A DNA stretch of 56,728 bases from Phyllobacterium myrsinacearum (GTDB lineage Bacteria > Pseudomonadota > Alphaproteobacteria > Rhizobiales > Rhizobiaceae). Both the position numbers and the translations under genes were made by a program. Positions 17,686 through 26,250 of this stretch are shown here, piece by piece. The notes below the pieces were generated by a model, which was given only the letters and a program-made list of their open reading frames with translations, made no database searches and had not been told where the DNA came from. Numbering within the stretch: position 1 is the stretch's first letter; each line of letters starts with the position of its first letter. The stretch covers positions 1-56,728 of the forward strand of contig NZ_PVBT01000011.1 of assembly GCF_002980555.1 (NCBI RefSeq), read 5' to 3'.

Positions 17686-19161
17686 TTATTCGCCGGGAGC
17701 CTTGACCATTTTCGTATGGCCGCTGATGTCAGCGCCTGCCGATTGCGAGAAGCGGAGATTCCAGATCGTTGCAGTCAGCGAAATCGCCGTTACGACGAGA
17801 AACGCCGCCGAGAAGTCACCAAGTTCCGGTGTCGCGTGGCTTCGCACCAGCATTGAGCCTGAAAGGGCCAGTGCACCGACGCAGATACCGAGCGACAACA
17901 TGAGCTGCTGGAATGTCGTATAGAAACTGGTGGCGGAACTCATGCGTTCCCGTCCGATCTCATCATAGGCAACCGTGTTGTAGGCGGTGAACTGGAACGA
18001 CATGAAGAACCCGCAGCACAGCAGGACAGAGAAGATAAGGGGCAGGGGCCAGTCGGGCCGGAATGCCGCGCAAAGCGCATAGCCGAACGTTGCAATGAGA
18101 CCATTGACGATAAGGCTCGCGCGGAAACCGAAGCGCCGCAGGATTTTCGGCGCAACGGCCTTCATCATCATCGAGCCGAGAGCGGTCGCCACAACGATAC
18201 CGCCCGCACGCGCTGCAGAAAATCCAAAACCCAGCTGCAGCATGAGCGGCAATAGAAACGGCTGGGCACCCTGGGTGATGCGGGTCAGTGATCCGGCGAT
18301 GACAGACGTGCTGAAGCTGCTGACGCGCATGAGCGAGAAATCGAGAATGGGGGAGGGGTGCCGCCGGGCGTGCGCGAGATAGCCCATGCCGAAGATCACG
18401 CCCACAATGACGAGCAAGCCCGCCAGCTGCCCTTCTCCCGGACGGCTTGCCATTTCGAAGCCGAAAAGCAGAGAGCCGAGTGAAATGCCGGAGAGGAAAA
18501 GGCCGAGAAAATCGAAGGGGCCGTCGGATACGCCCTTCACCTCTTCAATGAAACGCCTGACAAGGATGAAACCAATGCAGCCGATGGGCACGTTGATATA
18601 GAAAATCCAGCGCCAGTCGAAATAGGTGACAATCAGTCCGCCGACCGGCGGCCCGAGGATGGGGCCGACGAGCGCGGGAACCAGCAGCCAGGACATCGCC
18701 GAAACGAGATCCTTGCGCGCGACACTGCGCATCAGGACGAGCCGGCCAACCGGCATCATCATCGCACCGCCGAGCCCCTGGATGATCCGGGCGAGAACGA
18801 GAAAGCGCAGATCCGGTGCCTGCGCGCACAGGATCGAACCGGCGACAAACACCGCTATTGCCGCGCTGAAAACGGTGCGGGATCCAAAGCGGTCGGCGAT
18901 CTTGCCGCTCGCCGGGATGAAGATGGCGAGACTGAGAAGGTAGGAGGTGAGTGCAAGGCTCATGGCCGGGGGATTGACGCCGAAATCGCGCGCCATGGTT
19001 GGCAACGCCGTTGCCAGCACCGTCGCATCGAGTTGTTCCATGAACATGGCACTGGCAATGATGAGCGCTATGGTGCGAAAATTCGGACCTATTGTTTTGT
19101 TGTCAGGCGTTTGGATCGTCAGTGGCCGGGCCGGGGAGGCCTGACTGGTTTGGTCCGACAT
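17686..19161 (-). CDS. DHA2-family MFS multidrug exporter (EmrB/QacA type)
   Basis: 491 residues from the ATG at 19161; an in-frame start 30 nt upstream is possible and neither has a strong Shine-Dalgarno. The hydrophobicity suggests 14 membrane helices. Motifs of the family are visible: MEQLDATVLATALPTMARDFG (motif D1 in TM1), GKIADRFGSRTVF (motif A, loop 2-3), and the antiporter motif C LVPALVGPILGPPVGGLIV in TM5. It is an inner-membrane drug/proton antiporter by family; substrate unknown. No partner adaptor gene is next to it. A 15-bp palindrome in its upstream region is a likely repressor site. Confidence 0.92.
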   Translation of the reverse strand: MSDQTSQASPARPLTIQTPDNKTIGPNFRTIALIIASAMFMEQLDATVLATALPTMARDFGVNPPAMSLALTSYLLSLAIFIPASGKIADRFGSRTVFSAAIAVFVAGSILCAQAPDLRFLVLARIIQGLGGAMMMPVGRLVLMRSVARKDLVSAMSWLLVPALVGPILGPPVGGLIVTYFDWRWIFYINVPIGCIGFILVRRFIEEVKGVSDGPFDFLGLFLSGISLGSLLFGFEMASRPGEGQLAGLLVIVGVIFGMGYLAHARRHPSPILDFSLMRVSSFSTSVIAGSLTRITQGAQPFLLPLMLQLGFGFSAARAGGIVVATALGSMMMKAVAPKILRRFGFRASLIVNGLIATFGYALCAAFRPDWPLPLIFSVLLCCGFFMSFQFTAYNTVAYDEIGRERMSSATSFYTTFQQLMLSLGICVGALALSGSMLVRSHATPELGDFSAAFLVVTAISLTATIWNLRFSQSAGADISGHTKMVKAPGE

Positions 19162-19298
19162 GGTCGGGTTCGCTCTCGGTAGCGCGTACATATCAGAAAG
19201 AAAATGCCGCGGATTTGCAAACGGCGGTCAGCCGTGGGGAAACGCCCACCGATATAAACCTGCGATTATGCGATATCCATATACATTCTCGTGATTCA

Positions 19299-19313
19299 TT
19301 GTACCTGGTACAA
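19299..19313. promoter_or_regulatory. Palindrome in the MFS / methyltransferase intergenic region
   Basis: TTGTACC-T-GGTACAA, perfect 7-nt arms, lies between the divergent MFS exporter and methyltransferase genes. Read on the minus strand it contains TACAAT, a good -10 element facing the MFS gene, so a bound protein would block that promoter. The regulator is not in the neighbourhood. Confidence 0.5.
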
Positions 19314-19415
19314 AATAATTGCCGGTTGTGTGCTGCCGGTGCTTGTCGGAACATCCTTGGACTTGTGCCTATTGCCAGTTAGGATCGCGTTGCCAATCAA
19401 CCGCGGATTTCGCTC

Positions 19416-20279
19416 ATGACGCCTGACGAACTGAAGATAGTGCGCCGCGCCTACGCGATGCAGATCGCAGCTGCAGCGGGAATCGCTGACAAAGCCGTCG
19501 AAGATGCGTTTGCTGCGATGCCCAGAGAAGATTTCCTCGGGCCTGGACCGTGGCCGGTGCTGCGGTGGCAGGAAGACTACACGCCGACACCCGGCGCTGA
19601 TCCAGTTTATCTCTATACCGACAGTCTTGTGGGCATTCTGCCCGAACGGCACATCAACAACGGCCAGCCGTCGCTGCACGCCTTCCTTCTTTCGCAGAGC
19701 GCTCCCCGCAAAGGCGAACACATCGTGCATATCGGTGCCGGTACCGGCTACTACTCCGCAATCATGGCGCAGCTCGCTGGTCCATCCGGCAGGGTCACTG
19801 CGATCGAATACGACCCGGAACTTGCCGCAAGGGCGCGCGCAAATCTCGCCGCCCATGCGAACGTTTCAGTGCTGCAAGGCGACGGAAGCAAAATTGGATT
19901 TGAAGCCGCAGACCTGATCTATGTCAATGCAGGGGCGACCAAGCCCGCAGATATCTGGCTCGACCGCCTCAAGGAAGGCGGCAGACTGATCCTGCCGCTC
20001 ACGACCGAAAAGGGCTTCAGCAGCGATTGGAGCAAAATACACCGGCGTGGCGGCGTCTTTCTGATAACGCGTGAAGCGGAGAAATTTTGGGCCAGGTGGA
20101 TATCGCCGGTGGCGATTTACCCATGCGAGGGAATGCGCGATGCGGCATCGGAAAAGGTGCTTGCGAGAGCCTTTGAGAGCAGTGACTACAAACGGGTCAC
20201 GCGCCTCTATCGCAGCGAGGACATTCCAGCAGAACGCTGTTGGCTGCGGGCACCAGGCTGGTCGCTCGCCTACGCTTGA
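19416..20279 (+). CDS. Protein-L-isoaspartate O-methyltransferase-like SAM methyltransferase
   Basis: 287 residues. A PCMT-like start (residues 5-60, AMPREDFLGPGPW) is followed by the SAM-binding motif I VHIGAGTGYYSAIMA near 105, the acidic loop AIEYDPELAARARANL and the motif LKEGGRLILPL. PCMT enzymes methylate damaged L-isoaspartyl residues for repair. This protein is longer than classical Pcm (about 210 residues) by a C-terminal extension of unknown purpose, so its target may differ. It is divergent from the MFS gene and convergent with the DUF2182 gene. Confidence 0.8.
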   Translation: MTPDELKIVRRAYAMQIAAAAGIADKAVEDAFAAMPREDFLGPGPWPVLRWQEDYTPTPGADPVYLYTDSLVGILPERHINNGQPSLHAFLLSQSAPRKGEHIVHIGAGTGYYSAIMAQLAGPSGRVTAIEYDPELAARARANLAAHANVSVLQGDGSKIGFEAADLIYVNAGATKPADIWLDRLKEGGRLILPLTTEKGFSSDWSKIHRRGGVFLITREAEKFWARWISPVAIYPCEGMRDAASEKVLARAFESSDYKRVTRLYRSEDIPAERCWLRAPGWSLAYA

Positions 20280-20333
20280 GGACCGGTTTCGGGCAGGCGA
20301 GGCGGTTTCCGACCTTCCATTGCGCCGGATAAA

Positions 20334-21152
20334 TCAGAGGATCGCCGTGCCCAGCAGCCATAATCCGGCTGCGCACAGTGCAAGCCCGGACAACCGGGAA
20401 AACCAGCGTCCCCTCGCCACCAGCTTTTCAGCAAGAACAAAGATCGCGACAGCCGCAATCCACAGGACATTCATCACCCCGCCGATGAAGAGCAAACCCA
20501 TCAGCGCCCAGCAACATCCAACGCAATACATGCCGTGGCGAAAGCCAAGCGCAACGGAACCCGGAGGATCACGCCGGAACCCGCCGTGCCGATGAATGAA
20601 CATGACAGGCGCCTGGCACTGTCTGAGGCAGATATCCTTCAGCGGCGTCCACTGAAACAGCCCGACGGCGATCAGCATAATCCCGCTGAAAATACCGCTC
20701 GCGCTCGTCATCATGGGGGTGAGTAGCAAGGTACTTTCCAAGGCCCATTGGCCAAGGGTCGCGGCACAAGCGAAAGCCATCCAGGCGAGAAAATAGCCGC
20801 CAAGGAAGAACCCCGTTGCTGCCAACGGCTTGCCTTCCACCTCACTGTGCCGGCCAACCCGCGCGTAGAGCAGGATCATCGGTGCGGCGGAGGGTGTCAT
20901 CATGCCGATCATCATGACCATCCACATCAACAATGTGACAGCAAGTTCGGTCATGGTCCACGGCCGAAACCCGGACATCATCATCGCATCGAGCGAAGCG
21001 GCATCCATGCCCTGCATCGCCGTGTCATCGCTGTACATGCTGCGTGCGAGCCAGAAAATATAGGCCCACGCGATCATTGTGAGTGCGGCAAGGGATGCGG
21101 CGACGATCCATCGATCGCGCCGCAGTACCGCTTCGAGCGCAGTGGCACTCAT
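20334..21152 (-). CDS. DUF2182 multi-pass membrane protein
   Basis: 272 residues from the ATG at 21152; a TTG at 21161 in the same frame would overlap the previous stop. It has about six to seven membrane helices, and the DUF2182 core includes the methionine-rich VTLLMWMVMMIGMMTPSAAPMILLYARV, GYFLAWMAFA and a cysteine-bearing HGMYCVGCCWALM. The Met/Cys/His content suggests metal handling, which is speculation. DUF2182 and DUF1326 genes are commonly adjacent, as here, implying they act together. Function is unknown. Confidence 0.85.
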   Translation of the reverse strand: MSATALEAVLRRDRWIVAASLAALTMIAWAYIFWLARSMYSDDTAMQGMDAASLDAMMMSGFRPWTMTELAVTLLMWMVMMIGMMTPSAAPMILLYARVGRHSEVEGKPLAATGFFLGGYFLAWMAFACAATLGQWALESTLLLTPMMTSASGIFSGIMLIAVGLFQWTPLKDICLRQCQAPVMFIHRHGGFRRDPPGSVALGFRHGMYCVGCCWALMGLLFIGGVMNVLWIAAVAIFVLAEKLVARGRWFSRLSGLALCAAGLWLLGTAIL

Positions 21153-21157
21153 CACAT

Positions 21158-21793
21158 TCAATGCACCACACCGCTTTGGGTGAGATGCAGTCTGGCGAAC
21201 TGCGCATGAGAGTCAGGGATGGACAGCTTCAGAGGGCCTTGCGTCTCAGCCCAGCCGCGCCCCACTTCGCATGTGTCATATTCAAAACCGTTTGGCAGGT
21301 TGATGCGCGCGCGATGGGTCTGGCCGGTGACCGGATTGAGGATCGGCTCGCCGCGCGCCTCGATCCATCCGGGAACGTTCAGACGCGCCGTGCGGCCGCT
21401 CACATCCACTTCAAAATCCATTTTTGCAAAGACCGGATCGTGGACTTTCTCGAACGTCGTCGAAAAGACCTGGAAAAACGTCGCGCCAGGTTCGGTATCC
21501 AAGCCGCTGACGATGCGCAGCAGCGCTTCACGCTGCCCGGCCGACGCACGCTCATCGATGATCGGCACGGCTTGGCCCTTGCCCTCATGGATCGCTCCCG
21601 GCCAGGCCACGATCATGGCGCATTTCAGCCCGTCCAGTTTTGTGGTTCCGTGATGACCTTCGTCGATTGCAATGGCCGCAACTGCGCAGCAATCTCCCCG
21701 GGTCGGCAAAGCGTTGAACTGACAGGGGCAGCCATAAGCACAGTTGCAGTGTACGAATTCACGGCCCACGAGGGTCCATTTAACGTCCGTCAT
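21158..21793 (-). CDS. DUF1326 domain protein
   Basis: 211 residues. The DUF1326 signature is at the N-terminus: FVHCNCAYGCPCQFNALPTRGDCCA, with six cysteines spaced like a metal-binding or redox site. The remainder is beta-rich (WIEARGEPILNPVTGQTHRARINLPNGFEY). No signal peptide is seen, so it is probably cytoplasmic. It directly precedes the DUF2182 membrane protein, leaving 5 nt between stop and start. The function of the pair is undescribed to my knowledge. Confidence 0.87.
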   Translation of the reverse strand: MTDVKWTLVGREFVHCNCAYGCPCQFNALPTRGDCCAVAAIAIDEGHHGTTKLDGLKCAMIVAWPGAIHEGKGQAVPIIDERASAGQREALLRIVSGLDTEPGATFFQVFSTTFEKVHDPVFAKMDFEVDVSGRTARLNVPGWIEARGEPILNPVTGQTHRARINLPNGFEYDTCEVGRGWAETQGPLKLSIPDSHAQFARLHLTQSGVVH

Positions 21794-21894
21794 TTTCTCC
21801 TCCTGTTTCTTGTTTTATTTGTTCTTTGTTCTCCAACGGATATTTGACCATTCGTCCGGCGCAGGCCCTGCCTTGCAGGCAGACAAGCGTCGCT

Positions 21895-22584
21895 CTATGC
21901 GGCAATCTGCGAAGCGGCGGACATGAGTTCCTGCGGCGCCGGCACCCCAAACATGTAACGGCCGCCTTCGGGCACTTCGGTAAAGCTCCAACGCACGATA
22001 CCATCGCGATCGAGCAGAAACTCTCCCACGAGCTGACCTTCGCCCGTTGCGATCATCTGGCGGTCCGCTTCGGAAAATTCATATCCGTCCAATTTATCGA
22101 GAAACTCGACCGCTGCCATCGTATTCATCGGTCCGGGCAGTTCGCCGGGCATGTCAATGCGCATATTCATGACGGCGTCCGCGCTGACCTTGTATGGCCA
22201 GTCGCTTTCAGCCGCGTTGAACTCGACATTGGGCAGGCCGAATGCCCGGTGCGAGACCCGTTCCGGATCGGAAGCAGCCAGCAGATTGGGCAAGGGGTGG
22301 TATCTGAAATAGAGCCGGGCACGGTCGATTGGCGTATTCACCACTGTCAGGCTGCCAATGCCTTTCTCACGCAGGGCACCTTCGAGCTGCGACATGGCGG
22401 TGATCTGGCGCCGGCAGAACGGGCAATGCAAACCGCGAAACAGGCCCACCAAAACCGGCTTGCGGCCGCGAAAATCATCAATGGCGACTTTGCCCTGACG
22501 CGTGATCGCGTCGAGCACAACATTGGGCGCCCGGTCGCCGGGTTGCAGCGGTCCTTTGATTTGAGGTTCGGGCATATGCATCAT
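21895..22584 (-). CDS. Thioredoxin-fold AhpC/TSA (redoxin) family protein
   Basis: 229 residues (226 if it starts at the ATG at 22575). The peroxiredoxin-like fold is seen in PGDRAPNVVLDAI, RGRKPVLVGLFRGLHCPFCRRQI and the late LLDRDGIVRWSF. The first cysteine corresponds to the peroxidatic position, and its CxxC arrangement (CPFC) suggests thiol oxidoreductase chemistry. It resembles the AhpC-like proteins with an approximately 230-residue length and an extra helical insert. The stop of the large cyclase gene lies 14 nt upstream, so both are probably one transcript. The substrate is unknown. Confidence 0.8.
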   Translation of the reverse strand: MMHMPEPQIKGPLQPGDRAPNVVLDAITRQGKVAIDDFRGRKPVLVGLFRGLHCPFCRRQITAMSQLEGALREKGIGSLTVVNTPIDRARLYFRYHPLPNLLAASDPERVSHRAFGLPNVEFNAAESDWPYKVSADAVMNMRIDMPGELPGPMNTMAAVEFLDKLDGYEFSEADRQMIATGEGQLVGEFLLDRDGIVRWSFTEVPEGGRYMFGVPAPQELMSAASQIAA

Positions 22585-22598
22585 CCCCTTCCACGCGG

Positions 22599-25500
22599 CT
22601 AGTCAAGAAATGGCAGTACAACCAGCGCTTCAGGGTCGAGCCCATGTTGGACGCAGACCTCTTGCGCCATGGCGAAATATCGTTCCGCCTCGGCCAAATC
22701 ATCGAGGTCGAGATTGAGCGTCGCCAGCCCATCATAACACGGAAACAGCAATTGTGGTTCACCGATTTCGCGCGCCACCTCAAGGGCTTCATTGTAGCAT
22801 TCACGCGCCCGCTCCGGTTGATCGTGGCACTGATGAATTTGTCCAAGCACGACGAGCGGAACGGCGAGGTGATCACGCTGATCGAGCGCACGATCGATCT
22901 CGATCGCCTTTTCGACCGCAGGCACGCCTTCGCTGACACACCGGTCGGTGAAGGTGCAATAGGCCACGGCAAGATTGGCAAGGAGACGCGCTTGAAAGCC
23001 CAGGTCGCCGATGCGGCGCGCCACAGCCAGCCCGCGCTGGCACACCTGAATCGCGCGCTCCGGGTTGACCATCGTATAGAGCACCGAAAGATTGGTGTAG
23101 CCGCGACAGGCAGCACTGAAAAGGCCGGCATCTTCTGCGACCTTGACACTTCGCTCCACCTCGCTCAGCGCCTCCTGGCTCCGGCCAAGCCGTGCGAGCG
23201 CCACCCCCTTGGTGTTGAGCGCTTCCGCAGTGACCCGCGCCGTTTCGATCTCACTTTCGACGCCGGTTTCGGACGCCAGGGTTTGAGCATAGTGCAAGGC
23301 CTTATCAGCCCACCCCACGGCAGCAGCGTGGTCTCCGGTGCGAAACGCAAGGTGGCCGCGTTCCTGCGAGAGATGCGCGTGTTCAATCAGCGGACTCATT
23401 CCTTCAAGCAGTGCTGCTGCCTCGGCATAGCGTGCCTCAGCCTGCTCGCGCTTGCCGGTGTCCCAAAGCAATCGCCCAAGCTTGCGCAATATTCTTGCGG
23501 TAGCCGCGAGATCACCCGTGGACCGATGAACCTCAAGGACGGTCTGGTATTGTTCGTCAGCCACATCGCGCTGACCGGCAGGCCCGCTAAGATCGGCAAT
23601 GCGTTCGCGCAGGAGCAGCGATTCCCGTCCCTCATCGCCAGCGGTCGACAGGGCATCCAGTGCCTGCCTGTAGAAACGGAGCGCGTCGTCATTGGCGTAG
23701 GTCTTGCGCGCCCGGTCGCCCGCCGCCGTCAGATAGCGTGCGCCTTTCATTCTGGCTGCGGTTTGGCTGAAGTGATGGCCCAACATTGCCAGATCTTCGA
23801 GACGTTCCGGGTCGTCCCCATACAACCGCTCCAGTGTATCGCCAATGAGCGCATGCATTTCGATGCGCCGTTGCAACAGGAGATTGTGATAAATCACGTC
23901 ATGAAGCAGCGTCTGCGTGAAGCGGTAAGCTGGTGCCGATATCGGGTTTGCGCCAGGGATTTCCTCGATGATTTCAGCATCGCAAAGAAGATCGACCCCC
24001 GCTTCCACACGTGCCGGAGCAGCCGAAATGGTCTTCAAGAGCTTTGTATCAAAACGAGGCCCAATGACGGCAGCTTCCTGAGCCAATCTGCGCACGTCCG
24101 GCGGCAACCTGTCCATTCGGGCGAGCAACATTGCCTGTATACCGGCGGGAATATCGGCTGCAGCCGCCCTGTTCGCAACCCGCCAATGCCGTTTGTCCCT
24201 GTGCACGGCGCCAACTTCAATGAAATGCCGCACGATTTCCTCGATAAACAGCGGATTGCCATTGGCACGGTCGAGAATGCGGTTGCACAGATCGGCAGGC
24301 AATCCATTGGGGCCGTGACCGAAGAAGGCAGTGAGCAGTTTCCGGCCGTCATTGGCATGCAAAGGGGGAAGGCGCAGCGCCGTCAGGCTGATGCGGCTTG
24401 AATCGAGCATATCCGTATCAAACGCAGGCCGATGCGTTGTCAGCAGCATGAAGCGGCTGCGCTCCAGACGGTCCATCAGAAAGCGCAATGCCTCAAGCGA
24501 GGCGGCATCAGCCCAGTGAAGGTCTTCGACGACGAGCAACAGGGGCGAGTGCGCCAGACGCTGCTCGAAAATGGTGCGGATTGCGTAGAATATCTGCCGG
24601 CGCAACTGCTCAGGCCCGACCTGACGCAGCACACCATCGGATTCGCCAAGGCCCATCACGTAAAGCAGGAGCGGCATCAACTGCTTGACGTCGCCGGGGG
24701 CGAGACCAAGTTCGCTCAGCCCGGCCGCAAGCAGCTCTTTTGTTTTCTCCGGTGAATCATTGGCGCTGATTTCATAGGCGCTGCGCAGTACAGCGGCAAG
24801 CGTGCCATATGACGGCTCACCGAGCGGCGAACAGATGGCGCGCCGGACCACGACATCGGCGAACCGGGCTTCGTCACGCATGCCTGTCAGAAACTCTTCC
24901 GTCAGGCGTGATTTTCCAATGCCTGCCTCACCGATCAGGCGCACCAGTTGGGCCCGGCCAGCATATGCCAGGTCGAGACAGCCAAGCATGCGGTCAAGTT
25001 CCTTTTCACGTCCGACCAGCGGTGCGCTCAAGCCAAGCGTTTCAAGGCCTCGTGCGGTGCGCGGCGCCTCGAGAACGCCCACCAGCCGGTGCACGGGAAT
25101 ACTGCCAACCTTGCCGCGCAGGGCCTGGTCACCCAGTGAATCATAAGCAAAGGCATGGCGTGTAAGCCGGTAGGTCAAAGGCCCGGCAAGGATCTCGCCC
25201 GGTTTCGCCATTGACTGCAGCCGCTGTGCGCTGTTGACCGTATCGCCTGTCACCGAATAGGATTTGGCGCTGCCCGCGCCGAAACCGCCGGTAACAACCG
25301 GCCCCGTATTGATGCCAACGTGCAGAATGAGAGGCGAACCGGTGCGGGTTTGCCAGCGCTTTCCCACCGCTGCGGCCCGGTCAGCCATGTCCAGCGCCGC
25401 GCGAAGTGCCCGCTCAGGGTCGTCTTCATGTGCGACCGGAGCCCCGAACAATGCGAGCAGCGCATCGCCGATGAACTTGTCGACAAAACCGCCGAAGCCC

Positions 25501-25868
25501 TGAACCGCCGCCGTCAGTTCCTCGAAAAGTTCGTTCTGGAGTGTTTGCATTACTTCCGGATCAAGCCGTTCGCTCAACGTGGTGAAACCGCAGAGATCGG
25601 CAAACAGCACAGTTACGGTGCGCCGATCTGCACCGGTCTCGGGTTTGATCGGAACGGGCAGGGGAGCTTGCCCCGGCATCTCTCCCGGCTTTTGCGGGCC
25701 ACTGACTGCCGGCGCATCGGCGATCTGCGTCCCACATTTTGGGCAGAAGAGGAAGTCGGGCGGGCACAGATATTTGCAGCTGGGGCACACACTGGCTTGC
25801 TTCGCGCCACATTTTGGGCAAAACGCAAAACTACTTTGAACGTCAAAACCGCAACTCGTGCAGTTCAT
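22599..25868 (-). CDS. Class III adenylate/guanylate cyclase fused to AAA ATPase and TPR repeats
   Basis: 1089 residues. The order is: a double zinc ribbon (residues 1-47, four CxxC knuckles), a class III cyclase domain (about 80-260; TVLFADLCGFTTLSERLD, GDALLALFG, HVGINTGPVV, GDTVNSAQRLQ), an AAA/NACHT-like ATPase (VGREKELDRM, Walker A GEAGIGKS near 311, VVEDLHWADAASLEAL), and long alpha-helical TPR-like repeats from about 640 to the end. The two metal aspartates (FADLCG, GDALLAL) are present, so it may be active. Such proteins are common in rhizobia and their ligands are unknown. It is the first gene of a probable transcript with the redoxin gene. The start has no obvious Shine-Dalgarno. 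Confidence 0.92.
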   Translation of the reverse strand: MNCTSCGFDVQSSFAFCPKCGAKQASVCPSCKYLCPPDFLFCPKCGTQIADAPAVSGPQKPGEMPGQAPLPVPIKPETGADRRTVTVLFADLCGFTTLSERLDPEVMQTLQNELFEELTAAVQGFGGFVDKFIGDALLALFGAPVAHEDDPERALRAALDMADRAAAVGKRWQTRTGSPLILHVGINTGPVVTGGFGAGSAKSYSVTGDTVNSAQRLQSMAKPGEILAGPLTYRLTRHAFAYDSLGDQALRGKVGSIPVHRLVGVLEAPRTARGLETLGLSAPLVGREKELDRMLGCLDLAYAGRAQLVRLIGEAGIGKSRLTEEFLTGMRDEARFADVVVRRAICSPLGEPSYGTLAAVLRSAYEISANDSPEKTKELLAAGLSELGLAPGDVKQLMPLLLYVMGLGESDGVLRQVGPEQLRRQIFYAIRTIFEQRLAHSPLLLVVEDLHWADAASLEALRFLMDRLERSRFMLLTTHRPAFDTDMLDSSRISLTALRLPPLHANDGRKLLTAFFGHGPNGLPADLCNRILDRANGNPLFIEEIVRHFIEVGAVHRDKRHWRVANRAAAADIPAGIQAMLLARMDRLPPDVRRLAQEAAVIGPRFDTKLLKTISAAPARVEAGVDLLCDAEIIEEIPGANPISAPAYRFTQTLLHDVIYHNLLLQRRIEMHALIGDTLERLYGDDPERLEDLAMLGHHFSQTAARMKGARYLTAAGDRARKTYANDDALRFYRQALDALSTAGDEGRESLLLRERIADLSGPAGQRDVADEQYQTVLEVHRSTGDLAATARILRKLGRLLWDTGKREQAEARYAEAAALLEGMSPLIEHAHLSQERGHLAFRTGDHAAAVGWADKALHYAQTLASETGVESEIETARVTAEALNTKGVALARLGRSQEALSEVERSVKVAEDAGLFSAACRGYTNLSVLYTMVNPERAIQVCQRGLAVARRIGDLGFQARLLANLAVAYCTFTDRCVSEGVPAVEKAIEIDRALDQRDHLAVPLVVLGQIHQCHDQPERARECYNEALEVAREIGEPQLLFPCYDGLATLNLDLDDLAEAERYFAMAQEVCVQHGLDPEALVVLPFLD

Positions 25869-26001
25869 CGATGTGACCTCGCGGGAAGCTGGATGTGCGA
25901 TCCTGTCGCTGGTTATATCCCGCGGACTGGGCTCCCCAACAAATAATGGACCTGCTGCGAGGAACTGGCAAGCAGCAGGACTTCAAACCAACAATGCCAG
26001 A

Positions 26002-26047
26002 GCAGATTTTGTCTCAATAGAACGCATTCTGTTGAAACAAAATCTGC
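26002..26047. repeat. 46-nt near-perfect palindrome
   Basis: Two 21-nt arms (26002-26022 and 26027-26047) with a CGCA loop. The arms match except for G-T type pairs, e.g. GCAGATTTTGT against ACAAAATCTGC. It lies 18 nt before the -35 of the small-RNA candidate. It could be a terminator-like hairpin, a mobile palindromic repeat of the kind scattered in rhizobial and Brucella intergenic DNA, or a regulatory site; other copies were not found in this window. Confidence 0.75.
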
Positions 26048-26063
26048 GCTCGAGATAATCGGG

Positions 26064-26092
26064 TTGCAAGTGTTTGAGCAGGGCATTACTGA
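26064..26092 (+). promoter_or_regulatory. Promoter of the small-RNA candidate
   Basis: TTGCAA (26064-26069), a 17-nt spacer and TACTGA (26087-26092). Predicted transcription start is near 26098, exactly where the first hairpin begins. Confidence 0.5.
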
Positions 26093-26096
26093 AGAC

Positions 26097-26193
26097 ATGC
26101 CAGCACACTCCTCTTGGGTGCTGGCATCCCCCACCCCAGGGAGAAGGTCTAGGACCTTCACAACTTGGCCGGACCCAGTGGTCCGGCCCTTTT
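26097..26193 (+). ncRNA. Candidate small RNA with three hairpins and terminator
   Basis: Three consecutive stems are seen: a 9-10 bp stem closing 26097-26127 (ATGCCAGCA with TGCTGGCAT); a perfect 7-bp stem with a TAG loop at 26143-26159 (GAAGGTC/GACCTTC); and a 9-bp GC-rich stem 26167-26188 (GGCCGGAC/GTCCGGCC) followed by TTTT. The last is a classic rho-independent terminator. The loop of the first stem carries CTCCTC, an anti-Shine-Dalgarno-like stretch that could pair with mRNAs. I do not recognise the family; the hairpin order recalls alphaproteobacterial trans-acting RNAs, but identity is not claimed. Confidence 0.6.
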
Positions 26194-26250
26194 CCAGGGG
26201 TGTCCGATGAAAATTGAATCTACTCAATTGCTGGATAAAGATCGCGTAAT

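Larger units (their letters stand above)
25869..26250. other. Gene-free interval with palindrome and small-RNA candidate
   Basis: 380 nt between the divergently placed cyclase start and the cytosine deaminase stop. I see no convincing protein gene; a 27-codon frame from 26207 has no Shine-Dalgarno. The interval holds a 46-nt near-perfect palindrome and a three-hairpin transcript candidate with its own promoter, both listed separately. Confidence 0.6.
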
